Shown: positions 1-8,677, counted from the stretch's first letter. The stretch: DNA of 34,998 nucleotides from Pseudomonadota bacterium (GCA_025360865.1 JANYBG010000064.1:1-34998), one strand, 5' to 3'. Translations and numbers: made by a program. Notes: a model not told the origin generated them from the letters alone.

Positions 1-1308
1 TGCACCAACGACCCGGTGTTCGGCACTGGCCCCTACACGAACTGCAACGCCCCCGTGCAATTCTTTGAGTACCACACCAACCCGGAACGCTGGTCCGATG
101 AACTGCGCCTTCAGTCCAGGGCCGGCGGCCGGCTGCACTGGCTCGGGGGCCTGTACTGGGAAAAGACCCGCGACAAGAATTCCGGCAGTACCTTTTACAT
201 GCCCGGCTTGCGCACCGACAGTCCGGCGTTCCAGTACTACAACGTCTACTACGGCACCCCACCGGGCTCGAGCTCGCTGCCGCCGGGTGACTGGTACGCG
301 TACACGACGCGCTCGGACTACAAGCAAACAACCGAGTTCGCGAACATCAATTTCGATATCACCCCGAAGCTCAACGTCGAGGCCGGGACGGTGCACTTCA
401 AGTCCGACTTCAACTACTACAGCCCGTACGGCCAGCTCGCCTATGCGCCGGCCACTCCGTCCGAGAGTCCCGGCGGCTCGACCAAGTGGAACAGCAAGTT
501 CGGCATCAACTACAAGCTGACGGACGACATTCTACTGTACGGCATATTCTCCCAGGGCTTCCGCGACGGCGGTTCCAACTCCGGCTACCCCTCGCAGTGT
601 TACGCCAAAGGCGTCCCGCCCGCCTACGTCCCCGACACGCTCAACAACTTCGAGTTCGGGTGGAAGACCAAGGGTCTCGACAACCATCTGATCTGGAATG
701 GCGCGGTCTACCAGATGGACTGGAAAGACCTGCAGACACTCATTTACGACGTCACCGTCTGCCCCCCCAGCAGCTTCAACGCGAACGTCGGCAAGGCCAA
801 GATCAAGGGCGTCGAGAGCAACGTCGATTACAAGCTCAACGCGAACTGGTCGATGCAGGCGGCCGTCAGCTACACCGATTCACACCTGGTATCGACCACG
901 TACCCCGCCTTCGCGCCGCTCGTCGGCGAGCGGCTGCCATACGTGCCGTACTTCAGCTACAGCGCCAACATCCGCTACCAGACCCCGCTGGCCGCCAACC
1001 TGCGCGGCTACGCCCAGTTCGACATCGCGCACAAGGGCGACATGTGGAACGACCTCCAGGACGCGAGTAAGTACACCGGCCTCCCGCGCGTCCTCCAGCC
1101 CGCCTACTCGCTCATCAACCTGCGCGTGGGGCTCACCCCGGAGGGCGCCCACTGGCTGGCGGAGCTTTACTGCACGAACTGCGCGGACAAGAACGCCATC
1201 ATCTACAGCAATACGGGTAACTACGACCTGCGCCAGACCACCAACCAGCCGCGGACCATCGGCCTGCGCGTGAACTACCGCTTCGGCAAGGAAACCAACG
1301 CCGAGTAG
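1..1308 (+). CDS. TonB-dependent receptor, C-terminal part (5' end outside window)
   Basis: The frame is open from base 1 to the TAG at 1306-1308, giving the last 435 residues of an outer-membrane beta-barrel. The sequence shows the alternating aromatic/polar strand pattern of TonB-dependent receptors, with a DELRLQS strand followed by LHWLGGLYW near residue 30 of the fragment. A LLYGIFSQGFRDGG strand lies near residue 180, and the end is NYRF plus a short polar tail (GKETNAE). The family imports iron chelates, cobalamin, sugars or other large substrates using TonB-ExbBD energy. The plug domain and TonB box lie upstream, so the ligand cannot be read from this fragment. Several cysteines in predicted loops suggest extracellular disulfides. 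A GTG at 16 is internal and is not the start. A strong hairpin follows the stop. Confidence 0.9.
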   Translation, partial: CTNDPVFGTGPYTNCNAPVQFFEYHTNPERWSDELRLQSRAGGRLHWLGGLYWEKTRDKNSGSTFYMPGLRTDSPAFQYYNVYYGTPPGSSSLPPGDWYAYTTRSDYKQTTEFANINFDITPKLNVEAGTVHFKSDFNYYSPYGQLAYAPATPSESPGGSTKWNSKFGINYKLTDDILLYGIFSQGFRDGGSNSGYPSQCYAKGVPPAYVPDTLNNFEFGWKTKGLDNHLIWNGAVYQMDWKDLQTLIYDVTVCPPSSFNANVGKAKIKGVESNVDYKLNANWSMQAAVSYTDSHLVSTTYPAFAPLVGERLPYVPYFSYSANIRYQTPLAANLRGYAQFDIAHKGDMWNDLQDASKYTGLPRVLQPAYSLINLRVGLTPEGAHWLAELYCTNCADKNAIIYSNTGNYDLRQTTNQPRTIGLRVNYRFGKETNAE

Positions 1309-1321
1309 ACCTGCCCGCACG

Positions 1322-1358
1322 AGACACCCCCGAAGCGGTCGTCGCCTCGGGGGTGTCT
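1322..1358 (+). terminator. Hairpin terminator after the TonB-dependent receptor
   Basis: Perfect 12-bp inverted repeat: AGACACCCCCGA at 1322-1333 and TCGGGGGTGTCT at 1347-1358, with a 13-nt loop. It starts 13 nt after the receptor stop codon. No real T-run follows, so it may be an imperfect intrinsic terminator or a 3'-end-stabilising hairpin. Confidence 0.65.
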
Positions 1359-1377
1359 TCGCTATAAGCTCACGCTC

Positions 1378-2436
1378 ATGCATTCTGCCTTCTATCGTCG
1401 CTGTTTCCAGGTCACGGCGACGCTGGTGCTGGGATACCTGTTGTTCCGGGTGCTGCGGCCCTTCTTCGAGACGCTCGGGTGGGCGGCGCTGCTGGCCTAC
1501 ATGTTCCACCCGCTGCACGAGCGGCTCACCCACTCGATCTTCAAGGGCCGCCGCTCGGTCTCGGCCGGGTCCATCACCGCCTTGGGACCCGTCGCGGTGT
1601 TCGTGCCGCTGTCGATCCTCGGCGTGGTGTTCGCGGGGCAGGTCGTCCGCCTGATCGATTACCTGAAGGGGCAGACCCCTCCTTCCTATACGGAGTTACT
1701 GGAGCGGCTGTCCGGCTACCCCGTGATCGGCGGCGCGGTGAGCTGGGTGCGGGAGAACTCGTCGGTGACCGCCGACCAGCTGCAGAGCTGGGCGAGCGAG
1801 GGCCTGCAGAGCGCCCTCAAGGGCGCCGCGTCGCTGAGTGGGAGCGTCGCGCTCGGGATCTTCGGCACGCTGATCAGCTTCTTCATGATGCTGTTCATAC
1901 TTTTCTTCTTCCTGCGCGACGGACGCGCCTTGAGCGAGCAGGCTATCAGCCTGATCCCCGTGGAGCCGGCGCGGCGCGCGCAGGCAGTGAAGTACCTCGG
2001 GGAAGTCACGCGCGCGGTGGTATTCGGCTCGGTCACGACCGCCCTCGTTCAGGGCCTGATCGTCGGCATCGGCTTCGCGATCGCAGGCCTCCCCTCGCCG
2101 GTGGTGTTCGGCGTGCTGGCCATGGTCGCCTCCTTCCTGCCCTCGGGGGCCTCCATCGTCCTCATCCCGGCGATCCTCTACTTCGCCTTCAGCGGCCACT
2201 GGGGCAAGGCGGTATTGCTCATCTTCTGGATCGCCCTGCTGGTGGTCGTGGAGAATCTGCTGCGGCCTATCCTCACCGCGCGCCACGCCGAGGTGTCAAC
2301 GCTGGCGCTGTTCATCGGCGCGATCGGCGGGGCGGCGACCTTCGGCATCCTCGGGCTGGTGCTGGGACCTGTGCTGCTGAGCTTCGTCGTGGCCCTTGCG
2401 CGATTCTCCCGGGAGACCCCACCAGCGGATGCGTGA
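1378..2436 (+). CDS. AI-2E family transporter (PerM/UPF0118 type)
   Basis: A 352-residue integral membrane protein with the organisation of the AI-2E/PerM exporter family. It has two N-terminal hydrophobic segments (about residues 10-45), one near 60-80, a periplasmic or amphipathic stretch (about 85-150), then a series of helices from about 155 to 345. The last helices carry the family's glycine-rich pattern (IGGAATFGILGLVLGPVLL). Members have been implicated in autoinducer-2 export, Na+/H+ antiport or other small-molecule export, so the substrate is not predictable here. The ATG at 1378 has no Shine-Dalgarno and lies 9 nt after TATAAG (1363-1368), which suggests a leaderless or very short-leader mRNA. 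uvrD follows after 32 nt. Confidence 0.88.
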   Translation: MHSAFYRRCFQVTATLVLGYLLFRVLRPFFETLGWAALLAYMFHPLHERLTHSIFKGRRSVSAGSITALGPVAVFVPLSILGVVFAGQVVRLIDYLKGQTPPSYTELLERLSGYPVIGGAVSWVRENSSVTADQLQSWASEGLQSALKGAASLSGSVALGIFGTLISFFMMLFILFFFLRDGRALSEQAISLIPVEPARRAQAVKYLGEVTRAVVFGSVTTALVQGLIVGIGFAIAGLPSPVVFGVLAMVASFLPSGASIVLIPAILYFAFSGHWGKAVLLIFWIALLVVVENLLRPILTARHAEVSTLALFIGAIGGAATFGILGLVLGPVLLSFVVALARFSRETPPADA

Positions 2437-2459
2437 ACGGGAAATCTTTCCCGTAGAAT
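2437..2459 (+). promoter_or_regulatory. Dyad plus -10 hexamer in front of uvrD
   Basis: ACGGGAAATCTTTCCCGT at 2437-2454 is an 8-bp inverted repeat around a 2-nt centre, beginning directly after the stop of the upstream gene. TAGAAT (2454-2459) follows and looks like a -10 hexamer 9 nt before the uvrD ATG. No convincing -35 is visible, and the dyad occupies the spacer position. It could be an operator or a short terminator for the upstream gene. It does not match the E. coli LexA box. Confidence 0.4.
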
Positions 2460-2468
2460 GCGCCCCCC

Positions 2469-4643
2469 ATGGATCTGTCCCCGATCCTCAATCCTCTGAA
2501 CGACGAACAGCGCGCGGCCGTCACCGCGCCGCTGGGTCCCGTGCTTGTGCTCGCGGGCGCTGGCAGCGGCAAGACGCGCGTGCTCACGCACCGCATCGCC
2601 TGGGTGATCCAGGCCGAGGGCGCATCCCCGCACAACATCCTCGCGGTCACCTTCACCAATAAGGCGGCCGGGGAGATGCGCGGCCGCGTGGAACAGCTGC
2701 TCGGGGTCCCCGGCGGGGCGCTGTGGATCGGCACGTTCCACGGGCTAACCCATCGCCTGCTGCGCATCCACTGGCGCGAGGCCAACCTCGTGCAGGGCTT
2801 CCAGATCATCGACTCGGAGGACCAGCAGCGCCTGGTCAAGAAGCTCATCCGCGCCGCCGAGCTCGATGAGACCCGCTGGATCCCGCGCGAGGTCACCTGG
2901 TTCATCAACAACAACAAGGACGAGGGGCGCCGGCCGCGGCACCTGAAGGACGGCAACGACCCCACCCGCATGCAGCTGATCAGGCTATACGCGAGCTACG
3001 AGGAGGCCTGCGCGCGCGCCGGGGCGGTGGACTTCGCCGAGCTGTTGCTGCGCGCCTACGAGCTGTGGCGCGACAACCCCTCGCTGCTGGAGCACTACCG
3101 CCGCCGCTTCCGGCACGTGCTGGTGGATGAGTTCCAGGACACCAATGGCATCCAGTACGAGTGGCTGCGCCTGCTGGCGCCGGCGACCCTGGATGCGCAG
3201 GGCCACGCGAGCTACCCGTTCGTGGTGGGCGACGATGACCAGAGCGTGTACCGGTTCCGCGGCGCGCGGGTGGAGAACCTGCAGGAGTTCCGCCGCGACT
3301 ACGCCGGCGCGCAGCTGTTCCGACTGGAGCAGAACTACCGCTCGAGCGCGACCATTCTCGAGGGCGCCAACGGGCTGATCGGCCACAACAACTCGCGGCT
3401 GGGCAAGAACCTGTGGACCAACGGCGAGAAGGGCGACCCGATCCGCCTCTACACCGCCTTCAACGAGCGCGACGAGGCGGAGTTCGTGACGCACCGCATC
3501 CGCGAGCGCGTCGCCCAGGGCGGCCTGCGCCGCGAGATCGCCATCCTGTACCGCTCGAACGCGCAGTCGCGCGTGTTCGAGGAAGCCTTCCTCTCGGCGC
3601 GCGTGCCCTACCGGGTGTATGGCGGGCTGCGCTTCTTCGAGCGCGCGGAGATCAAGGACGCCCTCGCCTACCTGCGCCTGATCGCCAACCGCCGCGACGA
3701 TGCCTCCTTCGAGCGCGTGGTGAACCTGCCCACACGCGGGGTCGGCGCCAAGAGCCTCGACGTGGTGCGCGACCACGCGCGCGCTAAGACCGTCTCGCTG
3801 TGGGAGGCCGCCGCGGCCTCGATCGCCGCGGGGACGCTCGGCGCCAAGGCGGCGATGGCCATCCAGGGCTTCATGGGCCTGATCGAGCGCATCGCGCGGG
3901 ACTCAGGCTCGCTCGCCCTGCACGAGCAGGTCGACCAGGTCTTGAAGGGCAGCGGGCTGATCGAGCACTTCAAGCGCGAGAAGGCCGAGCGCGGCGAGGC
4001 CCGGGTGGAGAACCTGGACGAGCTCGTTTCCGCGGCGCGTGGCTTCACCCCGGAAGCCTCGGACCTGCCGCCGCTGGAATCCTTCCTCGCCCACGCCGCG
4101 CTCGAGTCCGGCGAGGGCCAGGCGGATGAATGGGAGGACTGCGTGCAGATGATGACCCTGCACACGGCCAAGGGGCTGGAGTTCCCGGTGGTCTTTATCT
4201 GCGGCATGGAGGAGGGCCTGTTCCCGCACCAGCGCTCGCTCAATGACCTGGATGGCCTCGAGGAGGAGCGACGCCTGTGTTACGTCGGCATGACGCGGGC
4301 CATGCGCCAGCTCTACCTCACCTGCGCCGAGCAGCGCCGGCTGCACGGGGTGGATTCGTACGGCCAGGCCTCGCGCTTCATCCGCGAGATCCCCGAGGAG
4401 CTGATGGAGGAGGTGCGCCCGCGCGTGCAGGTCTCACGCCCGGTGGCCGTCGGGCGCTTCCGCCCGCAGGAACCGGCCGTGGGCGGGGTGCGCCTGGGCG
4501 CGCGGGTACGCCACGGCAAGTTCGGCGATGGGGTTATCCTCAGCGTCGAGGGCAACGGGGCGCAGGCGCGGGTGCAGGTGAGCTTCGAGCGCCAGGGCAC
4601 CAAGTGGCTGATGGTCCAGTATGCGAACCTCACGCCGTTATAG
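2469..4643 (+). CDS. uvrD: DNA helicase II, UvrD
   Basis: A 724-residue superfamily 1A 3'-5' DNA helicase, close to the 720 residues of E. coli UvrD. It unwinds DNA in nucleotide-excision repair and methyl-directed mismatch repair and strips RecA filaments. Visible motifs are Walker A AGAGSGKT (about 29-36), motif Ia TFTNKAA, Walker B VDEFQDTN (about 219-226), GDDDQSVYRFRGA, QNYRSS (about 288), HTAKGLEFPVVF (about 565) and VGMTRA (about 605). The C-terminal 50 residues (ARVRHGKFGDG...VQYANLTPL) form the Tudor-like domain that in E. coli UvrD contacts RNA polymerase. The N-terminus aligns directly with E. coli UvrD, supporting this ATG. Initiation is probably leaderless: no Shine-Dalgarno, and a -10 hexamer 9 nt upstream. 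trkA begins 25 nt downstream. Confidence 0.97.
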   Translation: MDLSPILNPLNDEQRAAVTAPLGPVLVLAGAGSGKTRVLTHRIAWVIQAEGASPHNILAVTFTNKAAGEMRGRVEQLLGVPGGALWIGTFHGLTHRLLRIHWREANLVQGFQIIDSEDQQRLVKKLIRAAELDETRWIPREVTWFINNNKDEGRRPRHLKDGNDPTRMQLIRLYASYEEACARAGAVDFAELLLRAYELWRDNPSLLEHYRRRFRHVLVDEFQDTNGIQYEWLRLLAPATLDAQGHASYPFVVGDDDQSVYRFRGARVENLQEFRRDYAGAQLFRLEQNYRSSATILEGANGLIGHNNSRLGKNLWTNGEKGDPIRLYTAFNERDEAEFVTHRIRERVAQGGLRREIAILYRSNAQSRVFEEAFLSARVPYRVYGGLRFFERAEIKDALAYLRLIANRRDDASFERVVNLPTRGVGAKSLDVVRDHARAKTVSLWEAAAASIAAGTLGAKAAMAIQGFMGLIERIARDSGSLALHEQVDQVLKGSGLIEHFKREKAERGEARVENLDELVSAARGFTPEASDLPPLESFLAHAALESGEGQADEWEDCVQMMTLHTAKGLEFPVVFICGMEEGLFPHQRSLNDLDGLEEERRLCYVGMTRAMRQLYLTCAEQRRLHGVDSYGQASRFIREIPEELMEEVRPRVQVSRPVAVGRFRPQEPAVGGVRLGARVRHGKFGDGVILSVEGNGAQARVQVSFERQGTKWLMVQYANLTPL

Positions 4644-4668
4644 TGGCAAGCGTTAGAACCAGTCCGTC

Positions 4669-6039
4669 ATGAAAATCCTCATCCTCGGCGCAGGTCAGGT
4701 CGGGCGCACCGCCGCCCAGGCGCTCTCGCGCGAGGAGGCGAACGAGGTCACCGTGGTCGACTCGAACGAGGAGATCCTGCGCGACCTGCAGGACCGGCTC
4801 GACGTGCGCACCGTGGCCGGCAACGCCGCGCATCCCACGGTGCTCGAGGCCGCCGGAGCCGCCGAGGCGGAGGTGCTCATCGCCCTCACCTCGAGCGACG
4901 AGGTGAACCTCATGGCCTGCCAGGTGGCCTTCACGCTGTTTCGCACGCCCACCAAGATCGCCCGCATCCGCGCCACGGAGTACACCAGCCGCGCCGGGCT
5001 GTTCGGCAGCGACGGGCTCTCGGTGGACGTGTTCATCAGTCCCGAGCAGCTGGTCACCGAGTACGTCGCGCGGCTGATCCAGCAGCCTGGCACGCTGCAG
5101 GTACTGGACTTCGCCGATGGCAAGGTGCAGCTGGTGGGCGTACGCGCCCGCACGGGCGGCCTACTGGTGGGGCACACCCTGAGTGAGCTCCCTCGCCACC
5201 TGCCGAACATCGAGCTGCGCATCGTCGCGATCTACCGCGACGGCCGCGGTGTCACCCCGCGGGGCGAGACCGTCATCGCCGAGGGCGACGAGGTGTTCTT
5301 CCTGGCCGCCCAGGAGCACATCCGCCGCGCCATGGCCGAGATGCGCCGCGGGGACGATCCGGCGCGCCGAATCATCATCGCCGGTGGCGGCCACATCGGC
5401 TACCGCCTCGCCCGGACGCTCGAGAAGAGCAACCAGGTGAAGGTCATCGAGCGCGACGCGCGGCGCGCCCGCAAGATCTCCGAAGGCCTCGAGAAGGCGA
5501 TCGTGCTGCACGGGAACGCCGCGGACGAGGAGCTCCTCATCGAGGAGAACATCGACAGCGCGGATGTCTTCGCCGCGGTCACCAACTCCGAGGAAGCCAA
5601 CATCCTCGCGGCGATGCTCGCCAAGCGGCTCGGCGCGCACAAGGTCATGGCGCTGATCAACAAGCCCTCCTACACGGAACTGGTGGAGAGCGGCAGCATC
5701 GACATCGCCATCTCTCCGCAGACCATCACCATCGGCTCGCTGCTGGCCCACGTGCGCCGGGGCGATGTGGTGCGCGTGCACGCGCTGCGGCGAGGCGCCG
5801 CTGAGGCGCTGGAGGCTATCGTGCACGGGGACGAGCGCAGCTCGCGCGTGGTCGGCCGCGCGGTGGGTGAGATCGCGCTGCCGGAAGGCGCCTCGATCGG
5901 GGCTATCGTGCGCGGGGACGAGGTCATCATGGCGCACCACGACACGCGCGTGCTCACCGATGACCATGTGATCCTGTTTCTGGCGGACCGGCGCCACCTG
6001 GAGGTGGTCGAGCGCTTGTTCCTCAGGTCGACGCGCTGA
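4669..6039 (+). CDS. trkA: Trk potassium-uptake regulatory subunit TrkA
   Basis: A 456-residue cytosolic peripheral protein with two tandem RCK units. The first Rossmann fold begins with ILGAGQVG (residues 5-12) and the second with IIIAGGGHIGYRLA (about 235-248). Each is followed by an RCK-C (TrkA-C) domain, as in the duplicated gammaproteobacterial TrkA. It binds NAD(H) and gates the TrkH channel for K+ uptake. trkH lies 19 nt downstream on the same strand, so both parts of the system are co-transcribed. A TATAGT hexamer (4639-4644) overlaps the uvrD stop codon and could be a trkA promoter -10, with no clear -35. Confidence 0.96.
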   Translation: MKILILGAGQVGRTAAQALSREEANEVTVVDSNEEILRDLQDRLDVRTVAGNAAHPTVLEAAGAAEAEVLIALTSSDEVNLMACQVAFTLFRTPTKIARIRATEYTSRAGLFGSDGLSVDVFISPEQLVTEYVARLIQQPGTLQVLDFADGKVQLVGVRARTGGLLVGHTLSELPRHLPNIELRIVAIYRDGRGVTPRGETVIAEGDEVFFLAAQEHIRRAMAEMRRGDDPARRIIIAGGGHIGYRLARTLEKSNQVKVIERDARRARKISEGLEKAIVLHGNAADEELLIEENIDSADVFAAVTNSEEANILAAMLAKRLGAHKVMALINKPSYTELVESGSIDIAISPQTITIGSLLAHVRRGDVVRVHALRRGAAEALEAIVHGDERSSRVVGRAVGEIALPEGASIGAIVRGDEVIMAHHDTRVLTDDHVILFLADRRHLEVVERLFLRSTR

Positions 6040-6058
6040 AGATCCGCAGGACACCCTC

Positions 6059-7507
6059 GTGCTCGCCGTCGTACATGTTCTGGGCCTGCTGCTGGCGAGC
6101 TTCGCGCTGACCTGCCTCGCACCGGTCGCCTGCTCACTCATCATGGGCGATGGCCTGTGGCGGGTATTCCTGCTCACCGCCGCGGCTGCCGCGTTGGCCG
6201 CGCTGCTGCTCCTCGGGATCGCGCACCGCCCGCATCGCGAGCTTCGGCCGCGCGACGGCTTCCTGCTGGTGACCCTGGGTTGGGTGCTGCTGCCCGCGGC
6301 CGCGTCGCTGCCACTGCTGCTGGGCATCCCGGGTCTGGGCTTCACACAGGCCTTCTTCGAGGCGATGTCCGGGCTCACCACCACCGGCTCGACGGTGATC
6401 AACGGCCTTGATTCGCTGCCGCCGTCGCTGAATTTCTGGCGCCACGCGCTCGAGTGGCTGGGTGGACTGGGGGTCATCGTCATGGCGCTCGCGGTGCTGC
6501 CCCTGCTGGGCGTGGGCGGCATGCAGGTGTACAAGGGCGCCGCCCCCGGCTCAGTCAAGGATGAGCGCCTGGCGCCGCGCATCACCGCGACCGCAAGATC
6601 GCTGTGGTTCGTATACGCGATCATCACCGCCGTGGGCATCGTGGCGTTGCGGCTGTGCGGCATGAGCTGGTTCGATGCGATCTGTCATGCCTTCTCGGCC
6701 GTCGGGCTCGGAGGCTTCTCGAGTCATGACCGCAGCATCGCCTACTTCAATTCGCCCGCCATCGAGCTTGTCCTGATGGCGCTGATGGTGATCGCCGCCC
6801 TGAACTTCGCGCGTCACTTCGTGGCGCTGCGCCGCCTGTCGCTCGAGACCTACAAGGCCGATCCTGAGGTGCGCGCCATCCTGCTGGTCCTCGGCCTGAG
6901 CGTGGCCGGGATCACCGCGCTGCTGAGCTGGCACGGTGTGTACCCGGATTTTCTGACCAGCCTGCGCAACGCGGCCTTTAACACCATCTCGCAGGCGACC
7001 ACCAGCGGGCTGACCACGCAGGACTACCAGAGCTGGCCGGTGTTCGCGCCGTACTGGATGTTGTTTCTCTCGTGCATCGTGTGCAGCACCGGCTCCACCG
7101 GTGGCGGCATCAAGATGTTCCGCGCGCTCCTGCTCGCGCGCCAGACCGGGCGGGAGCTGAAGCTCCTGATCCACCCCGCGGCGATGGCCCCGGTGCGCAT
7201 CGGCGGCCGGGCCATCCCGGACACGGTCGGGCACGCGGTGCTGGCGTTCATCTTCCTGTACTTCGTCACCATCGCGATCATGACATTCGCGATGCTGCTG
7301 ACCGGCCTGGACTTCGACACTTCCTTCGCCGCGGTAGTCGCCTCGATCAACAATACCGCGCACGGCTTCGGCCCGCCCGGCGCGGTACACAACCTGCATG
7401 ACCTCACGCCGCCGCAGACCTGGATCTGCACCGGGGCGATGCTCATCGGGCGCCTGGAAATCTTCAGCGTCGTCGTCCTGATGTGGCCGGCCTACTGGCG
7501 CAAGTGA
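6059..7507 (+). CDS. trkH: Trk potassium-uptake membrane subunit TrkH
   Basis: A 482-residue inner-membrane K+ channel/transporter of the TrkH/KtrB superfamily. It is built from four M1-P-M2 repeats. The four pore loops are visible: TTTGSTV (about 105), SAVGLGGFS (about 215), ATTSGLTT (about 313) and NNTAHGFGP (about 435). Each contains the glycine that lines the selectivity filter. The intracellular loop motif after M2 of repeat 3 (STGGGIKMFRALLL) is also present. The start is GTG at 6059 with AGGA about 9 nt upstream, directly following trkA. Its 3' end converges with soxR after only 24 bp. Confidence 0.96.
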   Translation: MLAVVHVLGLLLASFALTCLAPVACSLIMGDGLWRVFLLTAAAAALAALLLLGIAHRPHRELRPRDGFLLVTLGWVLLPAAASLPLLLGIPGLGFTQAFFEAMSGLTTTGSTVINGLDSLPPSLNFWRHALEWLGGLGVIVMALAVLPLLGVGGMQVYKGAAPGSVKDERLAPRITATARSLWFVYAIITAVGIVALRLCGMSWFDAICHAFSAVGLGGFSSHDRSIAYFNSPAIELVLMALMVIAALNFARHFVALRRLSLETYKADPEVRAILLVLGLSVAGITALLSWHGVYPDFLTSLRNAAFNTISQATTSGLTTQDYQSWPVFAPYWMLFLSCIVCSTGSTGGGIKMFRALLLARQTGRELKLLIHPAAMAPVRIGGRAIPDTVGHAVLAFIFLYFVTIAIMTFAMLLTGLDFDTSFAAVVASINNTAHGFGPPGAVHNLHDLTPPQTWICTGAMLIGRLEIFSVVVLMWPAYWRK

Positions 7508-7529
7508 CGCCGCCTGGCCGCGCGCGGCG
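7508..7529. terminator. Possible bidirectional hairpin between trkH and soxR
   Basis: CGCCGC at 7508-7513 can pair with GCGGCG at 7524-7529 across a 10-nt loop, filling the 24-bp gap between two convergent genes. The stem is short and lacks a flanking T-run, so this is weak. Confidence 0.25.
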
Positions 7530-7531
7530 CT

Positions 7532-8005
7532 TCAGCCGTTGGTGAGCCCTTGCTCCAGCAGCATCGGCCCGGACCCGCGACCGGACACCGCATCCCCTGG
7601 ATTGCGCAGCGCGCACGCTTTCAGCGACAGGCACCCGCAGCCGATGCAGCCGTCGAGCTGGCCGCGCAGCTTCCGCAACAGCGCGATCCGCCGGTCGAGC
7701 TCCGCGCGCCACTCACCCGACAGCCGCTGCCAGTCCCTGGCGGTGGGGGTACGGCCACCCGGCAAGGAATCGATCGCCTGCTTGATCATCGACAGTGGCA
7801 GCCCCAGGCGCTGCGCCGCCTTGATGATCGCGACGCGCCGCAGGACGTCCCGGCCATAACGGCGCTGGTTCCCGGGGCTGCGCCAGCCCCTGACCAGCCC
7901 GTTGGCTTCGTAGTAGTGCACGGTTGATACCGCGACACCGCTCCGGGCGGCCACCTGGCCGGCCGACAGCGCCGCGACGGTTCTTTCCCTGGTCGTCCGC
8001 GCCAA
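7532..8005 (-). CDS. soxR: Redox-sensing transcriptional activator SoxR
   Basis: A MerR-family [2Fe-2S] regulator of 157 residues from TTG at 8005, matching the roughly 154 residues of E. coli SoxR. The N-terminal winged-helix domain carries LSAGQVAARSGVAVSTVHYYE (about 13-33) and GNQRRY. A dimerisation helix follows. The cluster-binding motif CIGCGCLSLKAC places Cys at 120, 123, 125 and 131, the SoxR hallmark. Oxidation of the cluster by redox-cycling compounds switches on promoters with overlong spacers. I chose TTG 8005 because AGAGGAGA lies 6 nt upstream and the protein then aligns end to end with SoxR. A longer frame from 8068 would cover the SoxR operator and is less likely. It is divergent from a reductase gene across a SoxR box. 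Confidence 0.95.
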   Translation of the reverse strand: MARTTRERTVAALSAGQVAARSGVAVSTVHYYEANGLVRGWRSPGNQRRYGRDVLRRVAIIKAAQRLGLPLSMIKQAIDSLPGGRTPTARDWQRLSGEWRAELDRRIALLRKLRGQLDGCIGCGCLSLKACALRNPGDAVSGRGSGPMLLEQGLTNG

Positions 8006-8018
8006 AGGGCGTCTCCTC

Positions 8019-8049
8019 TTGACCTCAAGTGCGGTTGAGGTTCTACCCT
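8019..8049 (+). promoter_or_regulatory. SoxR box in a 19-bp-spacer promoter
   Basis: CCTCAAGTGCGGTTGAGG at 8023-8040 shares both 6-bp arms with the E. coli soxS operator (CCTCAAGT..ACTTGAGG). It is embedded between -35 TTGACC (8019-8024) and -10 TACCCT (8044-8049), separated by exactly 19 bp. This overlong spacer is the signature of MerR/SoxR-activated promoters. The promoter points to the reductase gene at 8092. The box also lies 18 bp upstream of the soxR start codon, allowing autoregulation. Confidence 0.9.
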
Positions 8050-8091
8050 TATGCGCGGTCTGACTCAAGCTGCCTCCGGAGCGCCCGCCCG

Positions 8092-8634
8092 ATGCTCAGC
8101 ACGATAGCGCTGTTCTCCAGTTCCCGGCGCCTCGGCAATACCGGGCAGCTGCTGGATCGGATCACCTCGCTGCTGGAGGTCGAGGTCGTGGATCTCACCA
8201 AGCTGCGCATGTCATCGTTCGACTACGAGCACCGCAACCGGGGCGATGACTTCGAGCCCCTCATGCGGCGTGTGCTCGCGCACGACCAGGTCATCTTCGC
8301 GACGCCGATCTACTGGTACGCGGTCAATCCTGCGATGAAGGTGTTTCTTGACCGGATATCCGACTTCCTGGAACTGCCGGAGCTTCTGGCCGGGGGGCGC
8401 GGGTTGCGGGGCAAGAACGCCTACGTCGTGTGCACGTCCATCAGCGACGAGCCCTCGCCGGAATTCATCGGCGCTTTCGCCGAGACCTGCGTTTATCTGG
8501 GGATGCGCCTTGGCGGCGTGGCGCACGCCAATTGCGAAGCGGGTTATTTGCCAGCGAAACACGACCCGCTAGCCGAGGCGTTCGCGGGGGTGGTGAGGCA
8601 GGCGGCGCTGCCGCCAGGGACCGCGCCGGCCTGA
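8092..8634 (+). CDS. Flavodoxin-fold NAD(P)H-dependent FMN reductase-like protein
   Basis: A 180-residue protein of the flavodoxin-like / NADPH-dependent FMN reductase group. It begins with a beta strand and phosphate-binding loop (IALFSSSRRLGNTGQLLD, about 5-22). It carries the flavin-contact segment ATPIYWYAVNPAMKVFLDR (about 73-91), typical of this fold. There is no signal peptide, so it should be cytosolic. The family reduces quinones, FMN or other electron acceptors, often two-electron reduction that avoids redox cycling. The SoxR-type promoter directly upstream indicates induction by redox-active compounds, consistent with such a role. The ATG at 8092 has GGAG about 11 nt upstream. The exact substrate is not predictable. 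Confidence 0.85.
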   Translation: MLSTIALFSSSRRLGNTGQLLDRITSLLEVEVVDLTKLRMSSFDYEHRNRGDDFEPLMRRVLAHDQVIFATPIYWYAVNPAMKVFLDRISDFLELPELLAGGRGLRGKNAYVVCTSISDEPSPEFIGAFAETCVYLGMRLGGVAHANCEAGYLPAKHDPLAEAFAGVVRQAALPPGTAPA

Positions 8635-8677
8635 GATCTGCCGTGGCGCGGGCGCGGGGGGCTTCCCGGCGGTCGCG

